Below are positions 31,973-40,918 of a stretch of 64,000 nucleotides of DNA, in pieces. The translations under genes were made by a program, and so were the position numbers. The notes below the pieces were generated by a model that saw only the letters and a list, made by a program, of their open reading frames with translations, made no database searches and was not told where the DNA came from. Position 1 is the stretch's first letter, and each line of letters starts with the position of its first letter. Origin of the DNA: Gammaproteobacteria bacterium (GTDB lineage: Bacteria; Pseudomonadota; Gammaproteobacteria; Pseudomonadales; JADFDG01); assembly GCA_018262975.1 (NCBI GenBank), contig JADFDG010000017.1:1-64000 (forward strand), given 5' to 3'.

Positions 31973-32890
31973 ATGAACCTCGACCAGGTAGTGCTCACCT
32001 TCGGCCGCGCCATGCGCGAGCGCCACGGCGTACGCGTGCACAAGATCTGCATCGATGCGGGCTTCACCTGCCCGAACCGCGACGGCTCCAAGGGCATCGG
32101 CGGCTGCACGTTCTGCAACAACCGCTCCTTCTCGCCGGCCAGTCGCAGGCTATCCGTGCAGGAGCAGGTCACCCGCGGCCAGGCCGCCATCCGCCACGCG
32201 CGCCCGCAGGACCGCTACCTTGCCTACTTCCAGGCCTACACCAACACCTACGACGACGTACGCACACTCGAGCAGCTCTACCGCGGCGCGCTGGAGTGCG
32301 ACGGCGTGATCGGCCTGTCGATCGGCACCCGCCCCGACTGCGTGCCGGAACCGGTGCTGAACCTGCTCGCACGGCTGCGTGACGACGGCCACGAGGTGTG
32401 GCTGGAACTCGGCCTGCAATCGGCGTTCGATGCCACGCTCGATCGCGTGAACCGCTGCCATGGATTCGCCGACTACGCCGACGCCGTCCGGCGGGCACAG
32501 CGCCGCGGGCTGCAGACGTGCACGCACCTGATCCTCGGCTTGCCCGGCGAGGAGGAATTCCACTGGCAAGCCAGCCTGGAGCTGGTGCTGGCACACGGCA
32601 CCGACGGCCTGAAGATCCACCCGCTGCACGTGGTGCGCAACACCCTGCTGGCGCACGACCTGCGCGCCGGCCGTTACCGGCCGGTCAGCCGCGAGCGCTA
32701 CGTGGAGGCAACCGCGCAACTGGTGCATGCCTGCCCGGACAACATGGTGTTCCACCGCCTGACCGGTACCGCGCGCGGCGACATGTTGCTGGGCCCCGAC
32801 TGGTGCGCGGAAAAGTGGTCGGTGATCAATGACATTGCCGCGCGCGTCGCCAGCCTGAGGGCGGGCGCCATCCAGGAGTCCGCCGCATGA
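31973..32890 (+). CDS. YhcC-type radical SAM protein
   Basis: A 305-residue radical SAM protein of the YhcC/TIGR01212 family. The cluster motif has the family's long first spacing: CPNRDGSKGIGGCTFCNN. Further family segments are YFQAYTNTYDDV, GLSIGTRPDCVP and LELGLQSAFDATLDRVNR. The function of the family is unsettled. It overlaps ubiU by ATGA and heads its operon behind an FNR box, which ties it to anaerobic quinone synthesis. The ribosome site is weak. Confidence 0.9.
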   Translation: MNLDQVVLTFGRAMRERHGVRVHKICIDAGFTCPNRDGSKGIGGCTFCNNRSFSPASRRLSVQEQVTRGQAAIRHARPQDRYLAYFQAYTNTYDDVRTLEQLYRGALECDGVIGLSIGTRPDCVPEPVLNLLARLRDDGHEVWLELGLQSAFDATLDRVNRCHGFADYADAVRRAQRRGLQTCTHLILGLPGEEEFHWQASLELVLAHGTDGLKIHPLHVVRNTLLAHDLRAGRYRPVSRERYVEATAQLVHACPDNMVFHRLTGTARGDMLLGPDWCAEKWSVINDIAARVASLRAGAIQESAA

Positions 32891-33894
32891 GCAACAAGCC
32901 CGAACTGGTCTGCCCCGCCGGCAACCTGCCGTCGCTGAAAGCTGCCGTGGAAGCCGGTGCCGATGCCGTCTACCTCGGCCTGGCCGACGACACCAACGCG
33001 CGGCATTTCCCCGGCCTGAACTTCAACGCCCGCAACCTCGCCGACGCCGTGGCATTCGCGCATGCGCGCGGCGTGCGGGTGTTCCTCGCGGTCAACACCT
33101 ACCCGCAGCAGGCGGCCATGCCACGCTGGCAGGCCGCCGTCGACACCGGTGCCCGTGCCGGCGTCGACGCGCTCATTGCCGGCGATCCCGGCGTGCTCGG
33201 TTACGCGCGGCGCGCGCACCCGCAACTGCCGCGCCACCTGTCCGTGCAGGCGTCGGCCACCAACATCGAGGCGCTGCGCTTCCACGTCGAGGCCTGCGGC
33301 GTGCGGCGTGCGGTGCTGCCGCGCGTGCTGTCGATGGCGCAGGTCGAGGCAGTGGCCGCCAAGGCCCCCTGCGAAATCGAGGTATTCGGCTTCGGCTCGC
33401 TGTGCATCATGGCCGAAGGACGCTGCTACCTGAGCTCCTACCTGACCGGCGAAAGCCCCAACACCTGCGGCGCCTGCTCGCCGGCCAGCGCGGTCACCTG
33501 GACGCAGACCGCCGATGCACTGGAATCGCGCCTCGCCGGCTTGCTGATCGACCGCTACGGCTCCGGCGAGAAGGCCGGCTATCCCACGCTGTGCAAGGGC
33601 CGCTTCCGCGTCGAGGACCGCCTGTACCACGCGCTGGAGGAACCGGTGAGCCTCAACACGCTGGCGCTGCTGCCGCAGTTGATCGCCGCCGGCGTGCGCG
33701 CCATCAAGATCGAGGGACGCCAGCGTGCGCCCGCCTACGTCGCCGAAGTGGCGCGCACCTGGCGCGCCGCCATCGACAGCGCTGCGCGTGACCCGGTCGG
33801 CTACTGCGTGCTGCCGGCCTGGGACGCTGCCCTCGCATCGCTGTCGGAAGGCGCGCAGACCACCCTCGGCGCCTACCATCGCGCCTGGCAATGA
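32887..33894 (+). CDS. ubiU: UbiU, O2-independent ubiquinone hydroxylation protein (U32 family)
   Basis: A 335-residue Fe-S protein of the peptidase U32 family that, with UbiV, carries out anaerobic ring hydroxylation in ubiquinone synthesis. The N-terminus LVCPAGNLPSLKAAVEAGADAVYLG is typical. The four cluster cysteines are visible in SLCIMAEGRCYLSSYLTGES, TCGACSPA and TLCKGRF. IKIEGRQRAPAYVAEV is the U32 signature end. Length matches UbiU/YhbU. It is followed by ubiV after 8 bp. Confidence 0.95.
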   Translation: MSNKPELVCPAGNLPSLKAAVEAGADAVYLGLADDTNARHFPGLNFNARNLADAVAFAHARGVRVFLAVNTYPQQAAMPRWQAAVDTGARAGVDALIAGDPGVLGYARRAHPQLPRHLSVQASATNIEALRFHVEACGVRRAVLPRVLSMAQVEAVAAKAPCEIEVFGFGSLCIMAEGRCYLSSYLTGESPNTCGACSPASAVTWTQTADALESRLAGLLIDRYGSGEKAGYPTLCKGRFRVEDRLYHALEEPVSLNTLALLPQLIAAGVRAIKIEGRQRAPAYVAEVARTWRAAIDSAARDPVGYCVLPAWDAALASLSEGAQTTLGAYHRAWQ

Positions 33895-33902
33895 GGTCCG
33901 CC

Positions 33903-34805
33903 ATGAACACCGATCGCCTGCAGGTCGCAATCGGCCCCGTGCTCTACTACTGGAATCGCGAACAGTTGCTGGGCTTCTACGCGCGCGCCGCCGAAAGCGA
34001 CGCCGACATCCTCTACGTGGGTGAAACCGTGTGTTCCAAGCGCCGCGCGCTGCGCACCGACGACTGGCTGGCGCTGGCGGGCGACCTCGCCGCCGGCACC
34101 GGCAAGCAGGTGGTGCTGTCGTCACTGGCGTTGATCGAGGCGGAGAGCGAGCTCGGCCAGTTGCGCCGGCAGGTCCGCGCACTGGCGTCACACCCCGGCG
34201 TGCTGCTCGAGGCCAACGACCTCGGCGCCGTGCAACTGGCCGGCGAGGCCGGCGTGCCCTTCGTGGCCGGCCACACGCTCAACGTCTACAACGTCGAGAC
34301 ACTGGCGGTGCTGGCCGCGCGCGGAGCGATACGCTGGGTGCCACCAGTGGAACTGTCGCGCGACGCCATCACCGACGTGGTGGACGCCGCGCGCGCACGC
34401 TGCCTGGCCATGTCCACCGAACTGTTGGCCTGGGGGCGGCTACCGCTGGCGCATTCGGCGCGCTGCTTCACCGCCCGCGCGTACGACCTGCCCAAGGACC
34501 AGTGCGGCTTCCGCTGCGGCGATACCGTGGACGGGCTGATGCTTGCCACCCGCGACGGCATGCCGCTATTCCGCATCAACGGTATCCAGACGCAATCGGA
34601 ACGCCACTGCAACCTGTTCGGCGAAGCCGCCGACATCCGTCGTCGCGGCATCGCCGCGCTGCGCATCAGCCCGTCAACGCCTGACGACTGGCCGACCATC
34701 GACCGGCTTATCGCCCAGGCACGCACGCCGGCGCCACTGGCGGTCACCGACGCCGACCTGTGCAACGGTTACTGGTTCGGCAAGGCGGGCATGGCGCCGG
34801 CCTGA
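33903..34805 (+). CDS. ubiV: UbiV, O2-independent ubiquinone hydroxylation protein (U32 family)
   Basis: A 300-residue U32-family Fe-S partner of UbiU. The start is MNTDRLQVAIGPVLYYWNRE; an in-frame ATG four codons upstream has no ribosome site. Candidate cluster cysteines are ETVCSKRRAL and SARCFTARAYDLPKDQCGFRC, matching the CXn-C-x12-C-x3-C pattern of YhbV. The last 37 bp overlap the convergent end of ubiT. Confidence 0.95.
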   Translation: MNTDRLQVAIGPVLYYWNREQLLGFYARAAESDADILYVGETVCSKRRALRTDDWLALAGDLAAGTGKQVVLSSLALIEAESELGQLRRQVRALASHPGVLLEANDLGAVQLAGEAGVPFVAGHTLNVYNVETLAVLAARGAIRWVPPVELSRDAITDVVDAARARCLAMSTELLAWGRLPLAHSARCFTARAYDLPKDQCGFRCGDTVDGLMLATRDGMPLFRINGIQTQSERHCNLFGEAADIRRRGIAALRISPSTPDDWPTIDRLIAQARTPAPLAVTDADLCNGYWFGKAGMAPA

Positions 34806-35281
34806 GTCGCCAGCGCCGGCCGGTTGAGCGCGCTACGCGCGCGCCACAACAGGCGCGCGATTTCCGCCGGCGCACCGGCGAGTTCGTTGCCGAAGATGAG
34901 GTTCTTCACGGCGAGGCCCAGCGCGGTATCACCCTCGATCACCAGCCGGCGCTGGAAGAACAGCATGTCGGGATCAGCCTGCTGGTTGGCCAGCAGCACG
35001 AAATCATCGATCGACGCTGCGATGCGCACGTCCCACGCCACCGGACCGGCCACCACGATCAGGCCGCGGCTGCCCAGCGTGACGTTCCAGCCGGGACCCG
35101 CGCGACCGTCATCGCCAACCAGCTCGATGCGCAACCAGCGCCCGCGCAGGGGCGCGAAGGCGCCGTCGCGCAGGGCATCGGGGTAGGCCTCGCGCAGCAA
35201 CCGCTCCAGCAACAATCGCTGCGGATCGAACGGCGCATGACGCAACAACGCCAGGATGAAGCCTTCAGCCGGAACCCGCAT
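34769..35281 (-). CDS. ubiT: UbiT, SCP2-domain accessory factor for anaerobic ubiquinone synthesis
   Basis: A 170-residue SCP2-type protein: RIAASIDDFVLLANQQADPDMLFFQRRLVIEGDTALGLAVKNLIFG is the domain core (read in short segments), typical of YhbT/UbiT. It would hold quinone intermediates for UbiU-UbiV. The start MRVPAEGF is preceded by GGGAGG. It is convergent with ubiV with a 37-bp overlap of coding ends, and lies upstream of an AraC-direction gene pair: its own upstream neighbour on the same strand is the unknown gene at 35321. Confidence 0.9.
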   Translation of the reverse strand: MRVPAEGFILALLRHAPFDPQRLLLERLLREAYPDALRDGAFAPLRGRWLRIELVGDDGRAGPGWNVTLGSRGLIVVAGPVAWDVRIAASIDDFVLLANQQADPDMLFFQRRLVIEGDTALGLAVKNLIFGNELAGAPAEIARLLWRARSALNRPALATQAGAMPALPNQ

Positions 35282-35320
35282 GTCACCTCCCGATGTCACG
35301 CGCCCGGCCGTGGCCGGACG

Positions 35321-35995
35321 TCACTTGTGCTTGAGCGTCTGCGCGTAGTGGCTCATGAAGTCCTTGAGCTGCTGGTCGCTGAAGTCCTTCACCACTTTCT
35401 GCATCACCGCATGGCAGGCCGAACGGGTGCCGGCAATCGACACGTCCAGCGCCTTGCGGGTGATGAAGCCGATCTCGATGTGGCGCGTCTGGTCGAGGAA
35501 GAACTTCTGCAGCACGTCGTCGACCATGCGGTTCAGCACCTGCAGCATCAGGTCCAGTTCCTGGCGGCCGCGGCCGGCGGCGCAGGCATCGATGACTTTC
35601 TGGTAGTTCTGCGCGAAGAAGGCATCCGCCGGGTAGTACAGTTGCGGCACGTCACCGTTGTCGGCGCCGGCCGCCCAGTACATCTTGTCCAGGTCACGCG
35701 ACACGGCGGCGAATTGCGCAGTGCTGACCTTCTTCCAGATCTGCGCGGTCAGCATGGAAGACGCCTTGCTGCCGGTATCCACCGCGAAATCGACGATCTT
35801 GCGCTGTGTCGGGCTGACCTGGGCAATTTCCACCGGCTCCAGCATGAACAGGCCGATCAGCCGGTCGGTCAGGCAGCCCATGTAGTGGATGTACGCCTCG
35901 GCAGGCTTGCTGTTGTGGCTGAGCGCGCGGCGAAAGGCCTCGATGGCCTCGTCGAGGGCGGGGTTGGCGGCGATGGCAATGACAGGCGTGGACAT
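35321..35995 (-). CDS. Uncharacterised helical protein, family member B
   Basis: A 224-residue helical protein with no recognised domain. It is a paralogue of the protein at 18597-19340 by ordered similarity: KIVDFAVDTGSKASSMLTA and FITRKALDVSIAGTRSACHA align with matching stretches there. It is separated from ubiT by 39 bp with a GC hairpin (CCGGCC-GT-GGCCGG, 35304-35317) and is on the same strand, so it probably precedes ubiT in a transcript. No signal peptide or membrane segment. The location suggests a part in quinone or lipid handling; that is inference. Confidence 0.75.
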   Translation of the reverse strand: MSTPVIAIAANPALDEAIEAFRRALSHNSKPAEAYIHYMGCLTDRLIGLFMLEPVEIAQVSPTQRKIVDFAVDTGSKASSMLTAQIWKKVSTAQFAAVSRDLDKMYWAAGADNGDVPQLYYPADAFFAQNYQKVIDACAAGRGRQELDLMLQVLNRMVDDVLQKFFLDQTRHIEIGFITRKALDVSIAGTRSACHAVMQKVVKDFSDQQLKDFMSHYAQTLKHK

Positions 35996-36066
35996 GGCGG
36001 TTCCCGGGACGGTACGAGGGTGCCGATACTATCAACTCGACCTCCCCATCCTGCCAATCCCCCCGT

Positions 36067-37113
36067 TCAGCGCCCCCGCGTCCGGAACGCCCCCGGCGTG
36101 AAGCCGGTCCAGCGCTTGAAGGCATGGATGAACGCCGACGCCTCGCTGTAGCCCAGGCGGTCGGCGATGCGCTCCACCGGCTCGCGCGACGACACCAGCA
36201 GTTCACGGGCGCGCGCCTCGCGGTAGTGGTCCAGCACTTCCTGGAAGCCGGTGCCCTCGGCCATCAACCGCCGGCGCAGCGTGCGCTCGCTGATCGCCAG
36301 GGCACGCGCCACCTCCTCGCCACCCGGCACACGGGCGCTGGCGGCGAGCACCTGCCAGACGCGCACCAGCGTCGAGGACGGCGACTGCCGGCGGCGCCAA
36401 GACTCAAAGCGGCATTGCTGTTCGAAGGTGCGACGCTGCAGCGCGTTGGCCAGCGGCAGCGGCGTGGCGAGCAACTCGCGGCGAATGCGTACCTCGTCAT
36501 GCGCCGCGGCCACTTCGCCGGCCACGCCAAGGATGCGCTGGCAGGCCTGCTGCCAGCGAGGGTCGGCGCGGCGGGTGGCGACGGCGAGGCCGTCGGCCTG
36601 CGCCACCCCCACGCTGTCGCGCACGATGGTCACCGCACAGGCCATGTCGCGGTCGAGGAAGTAGTTGCGCAGGTCGCCCAGTGGCACGCGGTCGGCAAAG
36701 CGGATGCGCACCCAGTCATCGCCGTCGGATACCAGCGTCACATTGAATTGCGTGAAGCTCAGGTCGATGTAGCGCAGGAACAGCGCCAGGGCCTCGCCGG
36801 CGGTTTCGCAACTGGCCACCGCGGTACCCAGCACGCCGAACGTGCCCAGGCGGTAGCAACTGCCTGCCACCAGGCCCACCTGCGGATCGGCACTGGCCGC
36901 CAGCAGGTTGTGCACGAAGGCATATTCCTGCCACGCATTGATGGTGCGTTCCGGGTAGGCCAGGTCATCAGGCTGCAGGCCGGTGCCGGCCAGTAATTCC
37001 TCCACCGGCACCTGGCCGCGCGCAGCCTGGCGATAGACGCGTGCCAACCCACCCAGCGGGTAGGTCATCACGTCTTCCGGGCTGGTAATACTTTGCTGTA
37101 CGGCCAGGGCCAT
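36067..37113 (-). CDS. AraC-family transcriptional regulator
   Basis: A 348-residue regulator with an N-terminal ligand-binding domain of the arabinose-binding-like type (about residues 20-200) and a C-terminal AraC helix-turn-helix: ALAISERTLRRRLMAEGTGF, EPVERIADRLGYSEASAFIHAFKRWTGFTPG. GGAGGAAAAC precedes its ATG. It is divergent from the fused acyl-CoA dehydrogenase gene and probably regulates it; regulators of this type control fatty- and steroid-type catabolic genes. Confidence 0.9.
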   Translation of the reverse strand: MALAVQQSITSPEDVMTYPLGGLARVYRQAARGQVPVEELLAGTGLQPDDLAYPERTINAWQEYAFVHNLLAASADPQVGLVAGSCYRLGTFGVLGTAVASCETAGEALALFLRYIDLSFTQFNVTLVSDGDDWVRIRFADRVPLGDLRNYFLDRDMACAVTIVRDSVGVAQADGLAVATRRADPRWQQACQRILGVAGEVAAAHDEVRIRRELLATPLPLANALQRRTFEQQCRFESWRRRQSPSSTLVRVWQVLAASARVPGGEEVARALAISERTLRRRLMAEGTGFQEVLDHYREARARELLVSSREPVERIADRLGYSEASAFIHAFKRWTGFTPGAFRTRGR

Positions 37114-37201
37114 GTTTTCCTCCGCGTCAACCCGCTGGTACGCAGCACACCCCGTGCCCGCCAGCCACGCGCCTACTGTGGCGGAACGGGCCAGCCATCT
37201 T

Positions 37202-37215
37202 TTGACTTTGGTCAG
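37202..37215. promoter_or_regulatory. Weak FNR-like box between araC-type and acyl-CoA dehydrogenase genes
   Basis: TTGAC-TTTG-GTCAG: the right half ends in G instead of A, so this is a weaker match than the other boxes. Centred 131 bp before the fused acyl-CoA dehydrogenase ATG, within the 226-bp divergent gap. Confidence 0.35.
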
Positions 37216-37339
37216 AACGGTGGCACGCCGACCGTCCGGCCATGATGGCCGGAATGAGCAACCCGCGTGCCGCTTCGCGCATGCCCCTGGCAGGGCGACG
37301 GGTCTATGGTCGGGTCATGTCCCGACGAGGATGACCGCC

Positions 37340-39817
37340 ATGCCACTGGACGCCGCGTTCGCTGCCGACGAAGCACTGCTGGCCGGTGTGGCCGCCTTCG
37401 CGCGGCAGTCCGTGGCACGCAACTGGCCGGCACTGCCGGTACGACCTCAAGCCGACGACTTCGCGCGATTGACCTCGGCCGCCGAAGACGCCGGCCTGCT
37501 CGATGCGGAATGCGGCCTGTGGCATGAACTGGCCAGCGGCGATGCGCCGGCATTCACGCTGCAGGCACTGGCTATGCTCGCGGAAGTGGTCCCGGCTGCA
37601 GCCTGGCATCTGCATGCACTCACGCTGGGGCGTGCCGCCGCCCGGTTGGCGGGACTGTCCGACACACCGCCAGCGGCGTTCTGCCTCGACGGCAGCCACG
37701 GCATCGGCCGCAGTGCGCTGGGCCGCTGGCTGGCCGGCCGCCCCGCTGCCGCCAACGATCACGCGCTGCTCGCTGACAACTGGGGCGATCGGCCGCGTGA
37801 TGCGCTGCTGGCGCCCGGCGTCACCCGGATCCTCGCACCCTGCTGGCGCGACGATGGATCCCATATCACGCTGTTCACCATCGACGACGCACACGTATCT
37901 CCCGACGACCAGCCGATGGGCATGGATGGTTGCCGCGCGCTGCGCGTACGACCAGCGCATGATGCGATCAGCGCACCCGTCACCCGCGCGATGCTGGCCG
38001 CGCTCGTTACCGCGCAGCAACAGGCGCAGGTGGCGATCGCACTCGGCACTGCCACGCCGGCCGTGCGCCTGGCCCGCGACTACGCCGCCATCCGCCAACA
38101 GGGCGCCCGCCTGATCGTCATGCACGACAGCGTTGCGCAATTGCTGGCGGAGGCCGACAGCGCACTGTCCACCGTGCAGTCGCTGCTGCTGCAGGCCGGC
38201 ACCTCACGCCACGATGTACGCGCCGCACTGGTGCTGCGCCGCGAGGCCATGCCGCTTCTGTGCCGCGCGGCGAACAACGCGATGCAGGTACACGGTGGCA
38301 TCGGCTACATGCGCGACACCGGTGTCGAGGATCGCCTGCGCGCGGTCAACACGATGCGCGTGCTGGGCGGCAGCCCGGCGGAGTTGACGCTGGTGATCTC
38401 CGGCATGAACTTCGCGCAGGCGGCGCTGCCCGAGGTGATCGACGCGTACGCGCCGCACCTGCCCGGCCACCTCGCTGCCGGCCACCCGCTGTCGCCGTGG
38501 ACGGCGCTGCGCCGCGTGCCGCTGTTGCGCGCCGTGTCCGCCTACTCACCGCGCGATCCCTGGGAGGTCGACACCGATCGCCTGCCGGCACCGCTGGCGG
38601 CGCTGCGCCGTCGCGTACGCGACTTTGCCGCACAGGAAATTGCCCCGCTCGCCGCATACGTCGACACTGAACAGGCTGGCACGCACGCCAGCACGCCGGC
38701 CTTGCGCGCCGTGCTCACCCGCGCGGCCCGCGCCGGCCTGCTCACCGACCTGCTGCCGGCACCGCTGGGGAGCGCGCCGTGGCGCCAGTACACCCACTCG
38801 CTGGCCTGGCAACAGGCAATCCGCGTCGAGGAACTGGCGCGCGCCGACGGCGGCCTGATGCTGCTGGTTTCGGCGCACAACCTCGGTCTGTGCCCGCTGT
38901 TGCTCAGCGGCGACCTTCGCATCCTGCGCGAGGTGGTGTTGCCGGCCTTCCGCAGCACCGCTGCCGGCGATCCGCAGGTGTTCGCCTTCGCCATCACCGA
39001 ACCGGCGGCCGGCTCGGATGCCGAGGACGGCCACGGTGCGTTGGCGCAGAATGCCGGCGTCACCGCACGGCGCACCAACGGTGGCTGGCGGCTCAACGGG
39101 CGCAAGGTGTTCATCAGCGGCGGCGACATCGCCCGCCACGTGGCCGTATTCGCCGCACTGGAAGGCGAAGGTTACGCCAGCTGGACCTGCTTCCTGGTGG
39201 ACAGCCGCAGTGCCGGCTACCGCGTGGCACGCACCGAACACAAGATGGGCATGCGCGCCTCCGGCGCCGCCGAACTCGAGTTCGACGACTGCTTCGTGCC
39301 CGACACGCGCGTGGTCGGCGGATTGCGCAACGGCTGGGCACTGGCGCGCGCCACCCTGAACCTGTCGCGCCTGCCGGTAGCTGCCATGGCGGTGGGCTTC
39401 GCGCAACAGGCAGTGGACATCGCGACCGCCTTTGCCTGTGAAACGCAACTGGCCGGCCGGCCGCTGCTGCACTTGCAGCAGGTGCAGTCCACACTCGCCG
39501 ACCTGCAGGCGGAAGCAAGCGCCATCCGCGCACTGGTGTGGCACCACGCGCGCAACTGGAAGCCACGCCAGGACGGTGCCGCGCTGTGCAAGTTCCACGC
39601 GACCGACCGCGCGCAGGTGGTGATCGAAACGGCCATGGACCTGCTCGGCAGCGCTGCCATTCGCCACGACCAGCGCATCGAGCGTACCTTCCGCGACAAC
39701 CGCCTGACGCGCATTTTCGAGGGCACCAACCAGATCAACCGCCTGGCAGTGATCGAGGACCAGCAGGCTTCCCTGCTGGCGCGCATCGCCGCCACACACC
39801 CGGGAAGCACGCAATGA
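37340..39817 (+). CDS. Fused double acyl-CoA dehydrogenase
   Basis: An 825-residue protein made of two acyl-CoA-dehydrogenase-like halves. The N-terminal half (about residues 1-380) ends in NNAMQVHGGIGYMRDTGVEDRL and has lost the catalytic Glu region. The C-terminal half (about 410-825) is complete, with FAFAITEPAAGSDAED, RRTNGGWRLNGRKVFISGGD and the catalytic Glu in RIFEGTNQINR. Fused pairs of this kind are known in steroid side-chain degradation (FadE34-like). The ATG 37340 is chosen because GAGG lies 9 nt upstream. It is divergent from the AraC regulator and overlaps the next gene by ATGA. Acyl substrate unknown. Confidence 0.88.
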   Translation: MPLDAAFAADEALLAGVAAFARQSVARNWPALPVRPQADDFARLTSAAEDAGLLDAECGLWHELASGDAPAFTLQALAMLAEVVPAAAWHLHALTLGRAAARLAGLSDTPPAAFCLDGSHGIGRSALGRWLAGRPAAANDHALLADNWGDRPRDALLAPGVTRILAPCWRDDGSHITLFTIDDAHVSPDDQPMGMDGCRALRVRPAHDAISAPVTRAMLAALVTAQQQAQVAIALGTATPAVRLARDYAAIRQQGARLIVMHDSVAQLLAEADSALSTVQSLLLQAGTSRHDVRAALVLRREAMPLLCRAANNAMQVHGGIGYMRDTGVEDRLRAVNTMRVLGGSPAELTLVISGMNFAQAALPEVIDAYAPHLPGHLAAGHPLSPWTALRRVPLLRAVSAYSPRDPWEVDTDRLPAPLAALRRRVRDFAAQEIAPLAAYVDTEQAGTHASTPALRAVLTRAARAGLLTDLLPAPLGSAPWRQYTHSLAWQQAIRVEELARADGGLMLLVSAHNLGLCPLLLSGDLRILREVVLPAFRSTAAGDPQVFAFAITEPAAGSDAEDGHGALAQNAGVTARRTNGGWRLNGRKVFISGGDIARHVAVFAALEGEGYASWTCFLVDSRSAGYRVARTEHKMGMRASGAAELEFDDCFVPDTRVVGGLRNGWALARATLNLSRLPVAAMAVGFAQQAVDIATAFACETQLAGRPLLHLQQVQSTLADLQAEASAIRALVWHHARNWKPRQDGAALCKFHATDRAQVVIETAMDLLGSAAIRHDQRIERTFRDNRLTRIFEGTNQINRLAVIEDQQASLLARIAATHPGSTQ

Positions 39818-40629
39818 ACACCATGATGAAATCCTTACGCGCCACCCGTGACGACCCGTTCTTCCAGGTGCCGCGCACGCGCGTGGACACCGCAGAAGGC
39901 CCGGTGGAACTGCCGATCCTCTACTACGACACCTCGGCGCTCTACGCCTTCTTCCTGCCGGCGCGCGACCGCGTGGAGGCGCTGCTCTCCGGCACCTCGC
40001 TGGTGCCGGCGCTCACCGTCGGCAACCGCGCGCTTGCCGCGCTGGCCTGCTTCGAGTACCGCGACACCTCGGTGGGCGTGTACAACGAAGTCGGCCTGGC
40101 CGTTGCCGTGTGCCGGCAGGGCGAACAACAGCGGCTGCACGGCTGGCCGGACTTGCTGCGCACGCTGCGCCAGCCGGAGGAGCGCCACGTCGCCTTCCAC
40201 ATCCTCGACCTGCCGGTGACCACCGCCGCGGCCAACGCCGCCGGCCGCGAGATCTGGGGCTACCCGAAGTTCGTCACCGACATCCCGTTCCGGCTGTCCG
40301 GGCGCGACTTCAGTTGCGCGGTGATGAGCCCGGGCACACGCATCCCGGTGATGGAGCTGGCCGGGCGGCTCGGCCCGTCGGTGCCGGTGGCACCGCTCAG
40401 CCTGACCTTGCTGTCGTACCGCGACCACGAACTGCTGCGCGCCAACGTGAATGCGCGTGGCGCCACCCGCCTGGCACTGCCCGGCTCGCTACGACTGTCG
40501 GTGGGCGATGCGCGCCACCCGATGGCCCGCCATCTGCTGGCACTGGGACTCGATGCCACCGCCCCGGTGGCGACGATGTGGACCCACGCATTCCAGTCGC
40601 GGCTGAACGCCGGTGCCGTGGTGGAGTGA
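39814..40629 (+). CDS. Acetoacetate decarboxylase-family protein
   Basis: A 271-residue cytoplasmic protein of the acetoacetate decarboxylase family: VGVYNEVGLAVAV, then REIWGYPKFVTDIPF with the presumed Schiff-base Lys. The second, neighbouring Lys that lowers its pKa in the Clostridium enzyme (PKK) is Phe here, so ordinary acetoacetate decarboxylation is doubtful. It is translationally coupled to the fused acyl-CoA dehydrogenase, so it probably acts on an intermediate of the same pathway. Confidence 0.82.
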   Translation: MNTMMKSLRATRDDPFFQVPRTRVDTAEGPVELPILYYDTSALYAFFLPARDRVEALLSGTSLVPALTVGNRALAALACFEYRDTSVGVYNEVGLAVAVCRQGEQQRLHGWPDLLRTLRQPEERHVAFHILDLPVTTAAANAAGREIWGYPKFVTDIPFRLSGRDFSCAVMSPGTRIPVMELAGRLGPSVPVAPLSLTLLSYRDHELLRANVNARGATRLALPGSLRLSVGDARHPMARHLLALGLDATAPVATMWTHAFQSRLNAGAVVE

Positions 40630-40744
40630 TCAGGGCAACGCCTGCCTCACCAGCCGCACCGTCACCGGCGAGGCTGGCCTGCGCCGCCCGCAGACGCAGT
40701 TCGGCCCGGTACAGGTCACGCTCGGCCTGGGCGCGCAATGCCCT

Positions 40745-40772
40745 GGCGTGTCGCCAGCTCTGGCGACACGCC
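40745..40772. repeat. Perfect 28-bp inverted repeat after the decarboxylase-family gene
   Basis: Arms GGCGTGTCGCCAG (40745-40757) and CTGGCGACACGCC (40760-40772) with a 2-bp centre, 115 bp after the decarboxylase-family stop. It could be a rho-independent-like hairpin or an operator; no T tract follows. The 289-bp gap around it holds no convincing gene, though it also carries the palindrome GCATGATCATGC at 40844-40855 and a -10-like TATAGT at 40833-40838. Confidence 0.5.
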
Positions 40773-40876
40773 GTCCGCCGCACCGGCCTGCCCGGCCAGC
40801 AACCCCATGAAAGTCATGTGAAAAAAGCGTTGTATAGTCATGCGCATGATCATGCGGTGCACAACACGCCGAGCGC

Positions 40877-40890
40877 TTGAGTCAGGTCAA
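40877..40890. promoter_or_regulatory. Weak FNR-like site before the solute-binding gene
   Basis: TTGAG-TCAG-GTCAA, one half-site imperfect. It is centred only 35 bp before the solute-binding protein ATG, too close for normal class II activation, so it may be chance or repressive. Confidence 0.25.
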
Positions 40891-40918
40891 GGCCCGCGTG
40901 CCAGGGAGGATGACCGAG

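Noticed and set aside
40397-40783. A 128-codon minus-strand frame in the gap after the decarboxylase-family gene
   Set aside because: Mostly antisense to the decarboxylase-family gene; Arg/Ala-rich and no recognisable motif.
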